Assembly: GCA_958450365.1 (NCBI GenBank)
Contig: CAUEEP010000927.1
Location: forward strand, 1,665,001 to 1,729,000
Direction of reading: 5' to 3'
DNA from: Mesorhabditis belari
Lineage: Eukaryota > Nematoda > Chromadorea > Rhabditida > Rhabditidae
Length of the DNA: 64,000 nucleotides
In this document: one piece after another, positions 11,590 to 23,597 of the stretch
Layout of the letters: every line of letters begins with the position of its first letter
Position numbering within the stretch: the stretch's first letter is position 1
Made by a program: the position numbers and the translations under genes
The notes under the pieces: model-generated
The model's database searches: none
What the model saw: the letters and a program-made list of their open reading frames with translations, nothing else
What the model was told of the DNA's origin: nothing

Positions 11590-14423
11590 ATGTCGATAGG
11601 AAGACTCCAACGACAGCTATCCCCACTTGCTCGATTCGTCCTTGAATATGCCGGGATTCTATTCTGTGTCATAACCGGTAAATTGACATTGACTAGACTT
11701 ACTAACTTGATCAAGCCTTGCCAAATTCAAAAGAATCATTTTTTAGTCCCAATATATTAGGTTGGTGAATTGAAAACTGCGGGACTCTGAACTAAAATTT
11801 ATTGAACATAAAACCATGAATTCATTCCAAATAATTACCATTATTATTGGCGACTTCTGCGCATTTTACAGGCAATTTGCGGATTCCTCTTTCGTATTAG
11901 GATTTTGGTTTTGAATCGAAAAACTTCCAAAGCCAATTTTTGACTGCTTCTTCCGAATCGAAGTGTTCTCCCGCAAGCTCATTACTCATGATCCGGAATA
12001 AATAGTAATCAAAAGGGGCGAGGTCCGGACTGTATGGGGAATGCGCCAAAAGTCCCCAAATAAGGCTATTTATTGTAAGAAATGTAAGAAAAGATAAGAT
12101 AGATTATAGACAAATATTACATTACTATTGACGACTTCTGCCCATTTTATAGGCAATTTGCGGATTCCTCTTTCGTAGTAGGATTTTGGTTTGTGTGTGA
12201 GACTCAAAATTGTCCAGATGTCCCAGTTTGAGCACATTCTTCAAAAGAAACCCATTTTGGTGTCAATAGAAAAGTTGTAGAGAATCAAAAATTAGGCTTA
12301 TAGCCACATTTCCAAAAAGATACACTTAGTAGTTTCGCTTAAAATGCAAGTTTTGTGAAAATTCGTGAATTTGGCATTTCTTGAAAACCAGTTTTTGAAT
12401 CGTTCTGGAAATTTGGATATAAGCTTGATTTTTGATTCTCTACAACTTTTCCATTGACACCAAAATGGGTTTCTTTTGAAGAAAGTGCTCAAACTGTGCC
12501 ATATGACAATAGCCGGCAGTTTTCAATTCACCAACCCAATAGTTTACATTGTCTACAAACTATTTTCTATTTTCTATTTCAGATTTCATTAATTTCATTA
12601 ATTTATTTAATTTCTATTTAGCCTCAATCTTGTACTACCTCACCTCATCGATCTCTTGCCCGGCCACGAAATCAGCTGAACATTGTGATAGCTTAGAGTT
12701 TTGGTTATGGGTGATTTTGCTTGAAATCGCCATCAATCTCTACTGTTTTCATCACTTTTCAAGGTATATTTGTAAACTTTATAAAAACTACCGTAAATAC
12801 TGTAATAGTACCCCACCCCCCTCGTACAGTCGCGTAGTCGCAAAAGTTTTTTAGTATTTCATTTTTTTCAAAGCGCCCGCACTTTCAAAAAATACGTCTT
12901 TGGTATCAAAAAATAGCTGACATTCAAAGCTATTTTTTGATACCTAAGCGAGCATTGTAGCATAAACCAGTGTCGAGAAAAACTCGTTCAAAGCTAGACT
13001 ACGCAATACTCCGCACCGTCATTATGGGGGTGGGGTCCAATTACAGTATTTACGGTAGCTATATTTTGAATTTTAGTAACAATTGCGTCTCGTTTTGGCA
13101 ACGAGTTTCTTGCGTGGCGGATTTGTGTCGACACAGTGATGAGATTGAAGATTTTGTGCGCTACGAGGGAGAAGAGCAAAACTCTTGTACACCGGACGCG
13201 AAATTTTGTGTCGATTGCAATAGGTATCTTATATTTACAATTCTAGTTGTAAGAATGGTTTATCCGAAGATTGTTTATAAACATTCACCGTCAGAGGCAA
13301 GATCTAAATAGAGCCAATGGCTAAACAATTAAATTTCAAGCCAACTTCAAATTTTGTAGATAAATCCATCATTTAGAAGAGCTCCAATCCGATCTCATCA
13401 CTGTTACATGTGCAATATTTGCGTTCTGAGAAAAGATCATCATTGTTTTATCACAGGTGCTTGTGTTGGATTGGGAAATCAGGTTGATTTTGGTTCAAAT
13501 TCAAGTTGATCTCTAAAATTTCAGCGCTATTTCATTGTGTTCAACTTCTGGTCAATGATCGGTGCTGGGCTTTGCTCTTGGTATATCCTGGATTACTTGA
13601 ATTTTGCGGTGATGCCATGGTGAGTTGTTAAAGTTTGGCTTTACCAAAAGAACAGCAAGAAATCATAAATTCGCTATTTTTCTACAACAATTCCAACTGT
13701 CCTTGACAATGGAATGGTCAAATCTCAAAGTTGAGTCGATTCTTGACTGACTTATTGTTAGTATTAGACAAGGAAAACAATCCAAATAATATTATTTCTA
13801 TTTTCTTTTAGGTATCCTTTTGGATGGGCTCATTTCATTGCGCCGGTTGCGGTGGTGAAATGGGTGTTGGGAAAAGAATTTCTCTTGAATGCTCTCATCT
13901 GTGTAGCCTTTTCTTTCGGAGTCGCTTCTTGTGTCGCCTCTATGGCTTTCTTTGCGATTCAGGTAATGAGAATAAGGTTTATTGAGAAGTAAATTAAAGA
14001 AATCGACCTTAGTAGATCAATTCACATTAAATTGTTACCCAAATTTCTGCAATCTTCAACTTTCTAGCGTATCTTGATCTGTATTTTAATTTGTAAGCTA
14101 ATTTGCAAGCATACCTAAATTCTGATTTCTGATTTCTTTGTTAATTCAAGCATTTTAGGTGTTCTATACATGTCACGGGTACACAATGTACGAGTATCAT
14201 TCACTTGGAATCCGAGAGGAATTTGATGGAGATGGGAGGACAATCAGTAAGTTTACAAGTCAAGATAAACTTATTATATTATGATTTTTCAGATGAACGC
14301 TTCCGCTTAGTATTCGGACCGTGGTGGACGTTAAATTTCCTCGTTCCATGTCCCTGGATTCATCAACGACTCACACCCGAAATCGCCAATAATCTTTTTA
14401 GAGTAAGAAGTAAATTGTTGTAG
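11590..14423 (+). CDS. DHHC-type palmitoyltransferase
   Basis: Eight exons: 11590-11677, 12622-12763 (a second in-frame acceptor gives 12583), 13077-13223, 13377-13482, 13525-13619, 13812-13962, 14159-14246 and 14293-14423. All phases agree, giving 315 or 328 residues. The cysteine-rich domain spans exons 3-5: FCVDCNR, then RSHHCYMCNICVLRKDHHC, then GACVGLGNQRYF. The catalytic DHHC is at residues 146-149 of the short form. Two hydrophobic segments precede the domain and two follow (RYFIVFNFWSMIGAGLCSWYI and the exon 6 segment), the usual four-pass layout. The enzyme transfers palmitate from acyl-CoA to cysteines of membrane-associated proteins, normally at Golgi or ER. The divergent spacing recalls ZDHHC24-like members, but the subfamily is not certain. 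Introns 1 and 2 carry a mariner derivative and a MITE. Confidence 0.92.
11757..12542. mobile_element. Mariner deletion derivative, family A copy 1
   Basis: It starts ttaggttggtgaattgaaaa and ends with the complement of ttggtgaattgaaaactgc. The reverse strand keeps the C-terminal third of a mariner transposase (PYSPDLAPFDYYLF as read in copy 2; ELAGEHFDSEEAVK; KLPxKWAEVV) with changes, and a second partial copy of the last ~60 bases lies further inside. The N-terminal two thirds are missing. It sits wholly in intron 1 of the DHHC gene. Other copies are at 21700 and 55202. Confidence 0.85.
12789..13057. mobile_element. CCGTAAATACTG-type MITE, copy 2
   Basis: It runs from TACCGTAAATACTGTAATAG to ttacagtatttacggta and fills most of intron 2 of the DHHC gene. 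It is about 269 bases with no coding content, and its ends are TA. Confidence 0.85.
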
Positions 14424-14916
14424 TTTAAATGAAGATCGAACGATAAATGCTCCTCCTGAACTTTTAAACTCTTAAAGTACGGTTTTCTTATCGATATAGT
14501 ACCCTCAAGTATTGGTTTTGCAATGGAGATTTATGCAAATTGATTTATAGCATTAAAAATATGAACTTGCTAGTGCCATTTACTGTATATTTATCCAACT
14601 TTTAACTTTTAATAATACAATTTTCATTTTTACAAGTGCTTTTCCCCACATCTCTCTGTTTTTCTGGGTCTTTCATATGCTAATTGCCAGTTTTTTTTAA
14701 AAAAAAATCCTTGATTTGATCTCATTCTAGTCATTTAATTCATAAAATCTTTCATTTAAAATAAAATTTTATCGCAAAGACTCATCGCAAGATTATGTGC
14801 AATGATGTCATTCAAAAAAAACTCTTGACAAAAATATCACATCAATCAAAAGGCTATCATATTTGCATAAGCTAAATAAATATAATTTCAGAAGTTATGC
14901 AGGGTAATTGGGTAAT
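14424..14916. other. Short convergent intergenic region
   Basis: AT-rich 3' flank between the end of the DHHC gene (+) and a reverse-strand terminal exon. No repeat or ORF of note is seen. Confidence 0.6.
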
Positions 14917-15620
14917 TTAATTGAATCCAAAAAGTCCATTGATAAGCTGGTTGGCCACCGTGCTTGTGATAAGATTCGCAGCTGTTGTATTCGCACAAAC
15001 AACACTCCAATCGTGTGTATCATGGTAGAAATCGAGTTTAGTGTCTGAGCATTTGACATCACTAAAAGAAAATAGATTTGGAACAGATTTTTGAATGTTT
15101 TAAAGCAAATTAGACAAGAAAATATACTTAAAAAGTCAAATATTCGGTAGCTAGACATCTACAATAGACCAGAGAACGAGAGGATTGAATAGTTAACATA
15201 CAACATAAGTTAACAAGGTAATCTTTTGGTACTTTAAACTTGTAAACCTCATGAGTCTTTATAGACCTGGTTACTGTAGAATTAATGTACAATAGATCAC
15301 AGATAAACTTTATTTAAGCTTACAATAACTACCATAAATACTTTAATACCCCATCCCCATAATGACGGTGCGGAGTGTTGTGTAGTCTAGCTTTGAACGA
15401 GTTTTTCTCGACACTGATTTATGCTACAATGCGCGCTTAGGCATCAAAAAATAGCTGAAATTCAGGGCTATCTTTTGATGTTAAAGAAGCATTTTTTGAG
15501 TTAAGCTAAGACTTAACTTAACCACTTAACCATAGCCTTCTTCAAATCAAATAAAGCTCACCTGTGCGTTTTAACGTTTTGACACCGTCCACAGCAATTC
15601 GTGTGCCCGCTGTCACCGGT
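14917..15620 (-). CDS. Two 3'-terminal exons of a cysteine-rich extracellular segment
   Basis: Exons 15620-15562 and 15061-14917 join in phase (2 to 1) to a stop. The encoded part starts TGDSGHTNCCGRCQNV and ends ANQLINGLFGFN, with five cysteines and an NTT glycosylation site. No ATG exists on this strand between the transporter stop (15840) and 15620, so the start exon is missing. Either these are exons of a downstream operon gene whose 5' end I cannot find, or they are alternative last exons of the transporter. A cryptic GT after 'GRGF' in the transporter's last exon would keep the frame. The intron between them holds a half MITE. No family was recognised. Confidence 0.55.
15329..15505. mobile_element. 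CCGTAAATACTG-type MITE, truncated copy 3
   Basis: It starts taccataaatactttaata and runs into the central palindrome, then stops at about 15505. The other half is missing. It lies in the intron between the two cysteine-rich exons. Confidence 0.75.
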
Positions 15621-15839
15621 CTGAAATAACTTTTATTAAATAGAATCTAAATAGAATTCAAAATTTAAAGAAAAGTTAGTACAGTAGTTGATTTGTGTTA
15701 GTTAACTGTGTAAAGTGATTGAAGAAAAGAAAAGAAAAGAGTGAGTTGTTGTGTGTTGTGTGTTGGGTGTTAAAATTCAATCAAAATACCTCTCCGAAAA
15801 TCTGTACTTACTTCTGGCTGAAATTCGATATCAATTTAG

Positions 15840-18575
15840 TCAGATAATGAATAGAATAAAATGCCAAACCGTGTGCACAAATCCTCGTCCTTGAGCATAG
15901 CAAGGTGTTGTGAATACAGATGATGTGGTTAGCTCTTTAATAGCTGAATATGTGGCTGCACAACCGCCAATCAATCCGAAGACTGAAAATAAGATTGATC
16001 TTTGTTTCAGTAAATCCACTTACCAGTGATGAAACCGCAAATGAAAAGCGTTTTTCTTGGAGTGTAGTGGACCATCCTGAAATTGAAGTGTTACTTCTGA
16101 AAGTGGGTGTTAAATCCGAGTCTAGGGTTCGTAGTTCGTAGTTCGTAGAGTTAATAAAACGAATAGCTTTAATTGATTCCCCAGGTACAAATTTACAGCT
16201 CAATATCCTACAAAAGAAAATGACTGGCAAAGTTCTTTGTGTGGCCGTGTAATCGCTCGTGACCTGGCAAACCCCTCCTGTATAAGAGGCTTCCCTACTA
16301 GTTACTCAAAAATTTACTCAGAGAACGAGCATGGTCCATCATCGGGACACTTCTTGTCTTCAGCTTTTTTCTGAGCAGCCGCTAGCCAGAGATAGAAGAC
16401 ACACGGGAAAACGACCGATGTTAGTGTCAGCGTTGATCCACCTAGAAGTTTTAGAGTTTCGCATTAGGATAAACTATTGGATCTAGCAGAAGTTTACAAT
16501 TCAGACAAGAACAGCTTACCAACAAGATCAAGTAATGGCCCAAAAGTAGGAATGGTTTCTGCGACGATCACCACACAAACCATGATACCCGATCGGACTA
16601 CAACGCGACCAATTCCAAAATCTAGAATTGGCAAGTTTTTCGATTTCATCTCAATTTCTTATCTAAATGTTGAATACTCACGTTGTGGCACTCGAAAGAT
16701 TTCCTCAACTTCCTGCATAAGTGGATTGAAGACAATGGTTAGCGTCAAAATGCAGTGAACTGTGATCAGAATATTGATGGCTTGTTGAATTCCAGTGAGC
16801 TGTAAAAAGATTGGTTAAAACTTCAGTATAGAAAAGGGATTCATTTCTCTGGCAATCTCTCTTCCAAACCTGAATCGAATTAATGATCGAATCTTGAACC
16901 GAATTTCCGTAGACAATATAACCCATGATGCAAACTGGGAAATACATAACAGCCATAACTAAATTATAAATTTAAATTCAAATTTTCAAAGAAAACATTT
17001 CAATTCTTACTTGAGAATGCAAGGATGACAGATTTTGTGAACTCAGCCGGTCGTCTCATATCGTGTTGAATCGTGGGAAAAGCTGAGTGTCCTCCGTACG
17101 CGAAAAGGAAAGTGCCCAACGCCAAGAAGTAGTTTGTGATGTGGAAATCGGGCATGGCTCTAGAATATTAAAGCTGTGAAGAGATTGAGCTTTAAAGTCC
17201 TTACTTTTCTTTGTGACATTTCTCGTAGTCGATCGATGCTCCAACGAGGATCAGCATTACTGCCATACTGGTTGTCATCATTGCAATCACGACGGCCCAC
17301 CTGGAAATAAATTTTAACTAAATAATCTTATGATTGCTAAATGTTAGACATACAAACAGTATGAAAACGCATCTTTCTGACCCACTGATCCCTAACCAAG
17401 TGCGCTAGAAAGTGTGCGTTTTGAACTTAGAATAGACTCAAAGTGCAGCTAAAACTCAATCATTTAAAAATACCAGAAATCATTTGGTGACTTGAGAAAA
17501 GTGACTGGGAGAAGGCAAACAGCTAAGCAGAGAATCACAATGCAGAATGAAAGGTCAGACTTGACAAAAGCCTAAAGAAAAATTATGTTTTAATGATAAT
17601 TTCATCAAACCTTCAAGAAATCGTGAATATTTTTCGATGAAAGCAGCAAATAAACGACGGCGACACCGAACTGAGTGACATCAATGCAAACAGAGACTAT
17701 CCTTCTGTAAAATTGATAAAATGTAACTAATTTAGCTGAAATGAAATCAGGATTAGATTATATCAAAGTTTTCCCACCGCATATTGACTCCAAGAGCACG
17801 ATAACCAATCTCGGGATAAGGCTTGCGACAATGTGAGTGATATTCGGGCCATCTGAAAGAAGAAATGAAGGAGACAAGATAAAGTAGATTTCCTGGGATT
17901 GAACCCTTGATCTTTTACTTTCCAGGCGTTCCAGGCTCTAACCACTGAGCTATCCGGTATCTTAACTAGGCAAGAGAAAGAGGGAAAGACAAGGGGAAGA
18001 AGAAAGGAAGAAAGAAAGGAAGAAAGAAAGAAAGAAAGACGGAAATTCAGATCTTCAGAACCGTGGGCTCCCTTTAAATGCAAATTACAAACTTTCGTGT
18101 TCTATTATTATGATATTTACCTATCAAGCAAAATATTCCATGAGAGTCCGAGAACGTAAGCAGTATAGGTGACGACGAGAGTCATCACAAGGGAAATGAC
18201 AAGTCCTCCCCAAAATCCTGAAAAGTTTTGTTTTTCTTTAAAATGCCAATGTTAATGGATTGAAATTACAGTGAAATCAGAAAAGTTTACTTAGAACTGA
18301 AGTAAACTTTGTTGGTTTACTTAAAGATGAAGAAGTTTTTGAATTCAATATTCAATTCAATACAAGCTAGCCATCAATTTCCTCTTCTACTAACCAGATT
18401 GAATCATAGCCGTAGGAAGAGCGACAAGTCCTCCACCAGCAAGATCTCCAACAACGAAAAGACCAGTGACAAACCATCCAAGATGTCCATGAGAGCTCAC
18501 ATGTTCTCCACCAACACCAGAAAAGTCGCCCAAGGACTCCGATTTGCCCGTGGAAAATCCGGCTATGCTAAACAT
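15840..18575 (-). CDS. Amino-acid transporter (AAAP/SLC36-SLC32-like)
   Basis: Thirteen exons in order of transcription: 18575-18395, 18217-18121, 17852-17778, 17704-17611, 17571-17474, 17300-17205, 17159-17011, 16958-16870, 16799-16682, 16621-16520, 16441-16318, 16076-16024 and 15982-15840. All phases agree over 472 residues. Diagnostic stretches are LAGGGLVALPTAMIQSG in TM1, then YTAYVLGLSW, then the strongly conserved FLFAYGGHSAFPTIQHDMR, followed by MAVMYFPVCIMGYIVYGNS and LLDLVGGSTLTLTSVVFP. This is the aromatic and neutral amino-acid transporter fold with about 11 membrane passes. It probably moves amino acids across the plasma or a vesicle membrane, coupled to protons or sodium; the substrate is not predictable here. 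The intron after exon 2 contains a tRNA-like repeat. Two cysteine-rich exons follow 220 bases downstream. Confidence 0.92.
17887..17961 (-). repeat. tRNA-like element, type 1 (copy in transporter intron)
   Basis: Reverse strand: GATACCGGATAGCTCAGTGG followed by TTAGAGC, and later GGTTCAATCCC. These match pol III A-box and B-box sequences. The anticodon arm and acceptor stem do not fold as a standard tRNA. Similar copies are at 30752-30823 (-) and 51465-51543 (+), which points to a small tRNA-derived repeat and not three tRNA genes. Confidence 0.6.
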
Positions 18576-18639
18576 GGAATTTTATATTGTTTTAATGTTT
18601 AAACTGGTATGGCAATAGATTTTATATCTTTTTTTTTGC

Positions 18640-18790
18640 TTTCTACAGTAAGATGGACTGGATCTTTTAATAATATAGTTCCTGTGACTTTTAATAATAT
18701 AGTTCCTTTTAATAACATAGTTCCTATGACTTTTAATAATATAGTTCCTTTTAATAATATATTTCCTGTGACACTTTTTAACGTAAAGAT
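18640..18790. repeat. Tandem repeat upstream of the transporter
   Basis: The word ttttaataatatagttcct recurs five times with alternating spacers (cctgtgac or none) over 18665-18775. It lies 65-215 bases upstream of the transporter start, so it is probably in its promoter. The plus-strand ORF here is a translation of the repeat. Confidence 0.8.
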
Positions 18791-21695
18791 TTCAATTTAT
18801 ATATTTTCAGCAGTTTAATCCCATTGAACAGCTGTTTTGAAAGACAATTGGCTTCCGATTTTTCAAAGATAAAGGCTAAACCCATGTGATCATTGCAAAA
18901 CAATGCAGACCAAGCTAATCAGTTCATTTTTCGGCTAGTCAAACCCAAAAATAGCCACCGTTAAACTTTTAATCTTTAAATAAACAAAACACGAGAATTT
19001 TGATGTTTAGCCTCATTTTTGAGTTCCCCGAACACTAGAATTCACAAATTTATTACCCTTCTTGGATAAATTTTTACACCCTCAAGAATTCCAGAAAAAA
19101 AAGTCGGAGAAATGGGCTAATCGAAATGGTTTCAAAGTCTTATCAGTTCTTAATATTGCCTCAAAATGACGTTAATCTGATTATTTTGGACTCACAGGAA
19201 AAAGAGAACTACTGAAAAGGGCTTGCCCGGAAAATAGCAAAGAATATGCAAAGAGTGCAGTTTGTGACTGCAACGAGGGAAAGTCTAGTGTGAAAGGTTT
19301 AGATTCAAAAATGTTTATGGTTACCAAAAGATTAGAAACTGTTACATGTTTGCAGTTTTACTGTTACATAAACATGTAACAGCAAGTTTTGACTCAAAAA
19401 TGACCTCAACTCCTAAATTCTAAATGTAGGGAAAAAACCTATATGGGAACAAGAAATAATCTAGCTGGTGGGATTGAACCCTTTGAACGGGATTGAACTC
19501 CCGACTAAGATACAAGGCTAGCCATTCGGTCATGGCAGTGGGATTGGCGGAGAGATCTTATGCTTAGGTTAGGCTTGTACTTTGACAGGCTTAGGCAAAG
19601 CCTTCGTTTTTAAGTTTATTAGTTTAAATTTTAAAACAAACCTCATCTTTATACCCAACGATTGAGACGGGGAATGGGTGATCTGAAAGAAAAAGTTGAA
19701 TTAACGTTTCATTAAGCTTTGTTAATAAAAGATTTCGATATTCAGCGTTTAAAGGAAAATTACAGCAGTACGATACTGCTAGATAAATAGCTGAACTTGT
19801 AAATAACAGTAAAGTTTTCAAAAACGAATCTAAAAGTCAATTGCAATTAAAATTAGCTATCGAATTCAATATTTATAGCTTTCTTATATACTGTTATTAG
19901 CAATTGCTGATAAACTTGATTAAAAAAAACAACTTTCAACATTTCTGCACTTTTAAAAGAAAAGAAAAGCTCGAATTTTTATTTTATAAATGCTTTCTAT
20001 GGGAAAATGCTTTAAAACTCAAGAAATGGCTGTACTTTCTAATCAAATTTGATTTTGGAGCAAAGCTGAACATACAAGCGACTTTCTGGGGCTTAGAGAA
20101 GGTAAACTTAAGTATAAAGTTTATTTTATTTAATGTTAGATTCAATTTTAGATTTAAATTGCCCAAATCTCGTGAAGTTTACCCAAAAAGATCGTAAATT
20201 CTTAAAGCTTTGACAATTCTATTGAAAGAGAAAAATATTGAATACAATGAAAGCTGAAGAATAGAGATCGTCTGTTTGTTTAAATATGAATTCGGTTTAA
20301 AGAAGAGTTTAAAGATTTTGAAGGTGACATGAGCAGAACAGTGTTTTTAGCTATGATCTGATAGAATCTATAAAGATCAAAACAGGATTAGATTACATGA
20401 ATTGATAAAGTCAACTGCTGAATGTGGATCTAAACTTATCAGTGACTTTAAAAGGGGTAGACTCTCATAAAGAACTTTGTTAGACTAATAAAAATCTGTA
20501 AGACTCAAGAAAATATCGTCTAGGGAATGGTCAAAGAGATGGATGCAAATATTGTCCCTTTCAGGTGAAATTTTCTGTTCACTTGAGCAGAGAATCGCAT
20601 GTTTGCATACAAAGGGTGAAACTCTGGAGATTGTCATGCTAAGAAAAACCTTTATTCTTTCTTTTCTTTATCCAAATTAGTCTAATCAAAGCTATCCCAA
20701 GCTATCCCAAGCTATCCTTTTACTGCTTGAGTACTCTAGCTTAACATATAAATCTTACCTTATTTAGAATCTGACACTCTAGCGAGAGAATCTCAATGCA
20801 ATGACAATCTAACAAAATTCAACTGATATAATAACAATAGACAAAGATCAAAGCTATCAAACAAAAGAGTCAGTATCCCCCTTAAACAAATGACTATCAC
20901 CTCACATGGATTCCAACAAAAACTGAAACCCTTCAGCCATTCTTTTTTTTCGGGAATCCATTGTTCAACTTTTTGATAAGCCTTTCAGCTACTGATCTGA
21001 AAATGGACTCAAAAAAAAAAGGAAAAGAAATTGAATCCCATTGAAATTAAAGATAAGCGATCCGTTCCCCAATTTGCCTCAGAATGAGACTAAACCTTGG
21101 AAGCTAAAAAATTGAGCAGAATCTACAAGGAATACAAAAAAAAATTCGCCAGGGATATATCAGCCGAAAAGCGTCATAGTGATTTTTAAAGTACTCGAGT
21201 CTTTTGTTTCCGTGAAGTGCAATGGTTTACAATCAGAAAGTTTTCATCAGATCAGATTTTATCAGAGAAAAATACTATCAAAACTCCGGCAAAAACCGTG
21301 TATCGATGCACTGATTACTACTAAATTGAAGTCATTCAGAAAGCACATTTGAAGATTTCTCTAGGATATGAAGATCTCTAGGATATCTAGGATGAAGATC
21401 CGACTGAACTTTATTCATATTAAGTTTTAATTCAGTAATAAAAACTTTAAAATTGATATTATCAAAGGAAAAAGTCTTGGAAAAGTTCTTTTGGTGGAAG
21501 GCTTTTGAAAAGAAGTCATTGTTCAATTCTAATTCAATTCAATTCATTCAAATTCAAATGATGATTGTTCATCGTTTCAATTTAATTTTTAGATTTTTCA
21601 ATTTTCAATCTTTTACATTCATTTTTTTAAATAATGTTTTAAAAGCTTTACAGAAAAATGTATTCTAAGCTTTAACTAAAGAAAAATAAAGACAG
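18791..21695. other. Intergenic region with dispersed repeats
   Basis: No gene is supported. It contains a SINE-like element (19418-19537), a stretch at about 20975-21075 that is repeated in inverse orientation at about 24835-24935 (shared words include aattgaatcccattgaaat), and a short tandem (aagctatccc, three copies near 20690). The forward ORF at 19904-20197 and the reverse ORFs at 19624 and 21332 have no splice or family support. Confidence 0.5.
19418..19537 (-). mobile_element. tRNA-derived SINE-like element, type 2, copy 1
   Basis: Reverse strand: a head with CATGACCGAATGGCTAG (A-box-like) and GGGAGTTCAATCCC (B-box-like), followed by a body AGCTAG...TTGTTCCCATATAGG...CCCTACATTTAG. The same head-plus-body order occurs at 53108-53246 (-) and 60790-60912 (+). 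Here part of the B-box region is duplicated. Confidence 0.65.
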
Positions 21696-21699
21696 TTAC

Positions 21700-22490
21700 T
21701 ATTGGGTTGATGAAGAAAACTGCGGGACTTTGGACTAAAATTTATTCAACATAAAACCATCAATTCATTCGAAATAATTTCCATTATTATTGACGACTTC
21801 TGCCCATTTTAAAGGCAATTTGCGGATTCCTCTTTCGTAGTAGGATTTTGGTTTTGAATCGAAAAACTTCCAAGGCCAATTTTTGACTGCTTCTTCCGAA
21901 TCGAAGTGTTCTCCCGCAAGCTCATTACTCATGGTCCGGAATAAATAGTAATCAAAAGGGGCGAGGTCCGGACTGTATGGGGAATGCGCCAAAAGTCCCC
22001 AAGCAAGGCTCTTTATTGTAAGAAATGTAAGAAAAGCTAGATAGATTATAGACAAATATTACATTACTATTGACGACTTCTGCCCATTTTACAGGCAATT
22101 TGCGGATTCCTCTTTCGTAGTAGGATTTTGGTTTGTGTGTGAGACTCAAAAATGGAGGACTGGAGATGTCCCAGTTTGGGCACTTTCTTCAAAAGAAACC
22201 CATTTTGGTGTCAATAGAAAAGTTGTAGAGAATCAAAAATTAGGCTTATAGCCAAATTTCCAAAAAGGATACACTTAGTAGTTTCGCTTAAAATGCAAGT
22301 TTTGTGAAAATTCGTGAATTTGGCATTTCTTGAAAACCAGTTTTTGAATCGTTCTGAAAATTTGGATATAAGCTTGATTTTTGATTCTCTACAACTTTTC
22401 CATTGACACCAAAATGGGTTTCTTTTGAAGAAAGTGCTCAAACTGTCACATATGACAATAGCTGGCAGTTTTCAATTCACCAACCCAATA
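21700..22490. mobile_element. Mariner deletion derivative, family A copy 2
   Basis: Best preserved copy of the transposase C-terminus. The reverse frame 21765-22055 reads HSPYSPDLAPFDYYLFRTM, then NELAGEHFDSEEAVKNW and RGIRKLPLKWAEVV, typical of mariner with the third catalytic aspartate (SPDLAPxDY). The N-terminal part is absent. The same C-terminal end is partly repeated (21952-22149). The ends match copy 1: gcagttttcaattcaccaac on the right. Confidence 0.88.
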
Positions 22491-22985
22491 GTTGTTATAA
22501 AATTTATTCAATTTTACCAGTTACACATGAACCTATTAGTTTAAAAGTATTAGAAAAACTTGATAAAGTCAATATAGAAACAAAAAAAAGTTGCTTTTCA
22601 TTATGATCTTTTCATCTTTTCGTCGATTTTCAAATCGTTTTATGCGTCTATTTGAATTGTGCACTTTTCAAACAGCTTTTCACCGCTTTTCACCCCTTTT
22701 CAATCAAAAAAATGATAGAATTTAAAGAAAAGCTTATCATCTTTCCAGGAATAGCTTTCAAATCTTGAAGATCTTTTTTGAAATTTCATAAAAAGGTTCC
22801 AAATTTCATAAAAAAGGTTTCAAATACTCTAGGAAATCCGTTTTTTTGGACTTTGAAACAAATGAATGTAATGAATGTAATGTAATATTCGTCAATAGTA
22901 ATATAATATAATAAACTGAAAAAAATGAATTATTTAATAATTTTTATCTTCACTATGTACAAAGATTAATTGAATGCATATTATT

Positions 22986-23597
22986 TTATCCCCATGACGT
23001 GAACCAGCTCCACCAATGTTTATCCTTTGTTCCCCCGCTTTTCCTTTCAATATGAACGTTTGAGTCACGATTCAAGATTTGATTGCCTCGAGAATGCCAT
23101 TCGCGATGCCAACCTGAAAAGTTTTATGTTTTATATATTAATTCGGTGTTAGACTTGGGATTTTGTGTTTAAACAAAGGTTTATTATGCTCTTACAAAGC
23201 TGTGTCGGTTTCTGTGTTGTGTTATGCTCTTACAAAGCTTTGTCGGTTTCTATTTGTCTTTCAACAAGTGTTAGACAAAGAATTAAGTTGAGAATAACTT
23301 TTGAAAAAGAAATCTCAATTGAAGAAGAGATTTGAGACTTCCATTATCTTTATGAGAAACTTTATCAGCTTATTGCTTCATTATTCAGCTCTAACAAGTC
23401 TAACAAGTTAAGCGCTTGAAAACTCGAGAACCTTTATTTTTGAATCTTTAAAATTTAGATAATATAAGTTCTAAATTAACTGAAAACAAGGTTTTTAAAA
23501 CATTATTACATTTTGATTAATAAAACTTACTACTGCTCCAACCCTCGACCACCAGGCAAAGCCCAAGAAGTATCAAAATTGGTAGCAAAATCCTCAT
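22986..23597 (-). CDS. Trp-rich secreted peptide precursor, 64 residues
   Basis: Two exons, 23597-23531 and 23113-22986, join in phase through a consensus GTAAGT and TTTTCAG. Residues 1-18 (MRILLPILILLGLCLVVE) form a clear signal peptide, with likely cleavage before GWSSS. The mature part has seven tryptophans. A dibasic RK near residue 46 is followed by SGGTKDKHWWSWFTSWG and the stop. The terminal glycine right after a possible prohormone site would allow an amidated 16-residue peptide. No cysteines occur. It may be a neuropeptide-like or antimicrobial peptide; no named family was recognised, and the function is inferred from layout only. If the second exon were read in the other open phase the protein would be shorter, but the splice phase favours this reading. 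Confidence 0.6.
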
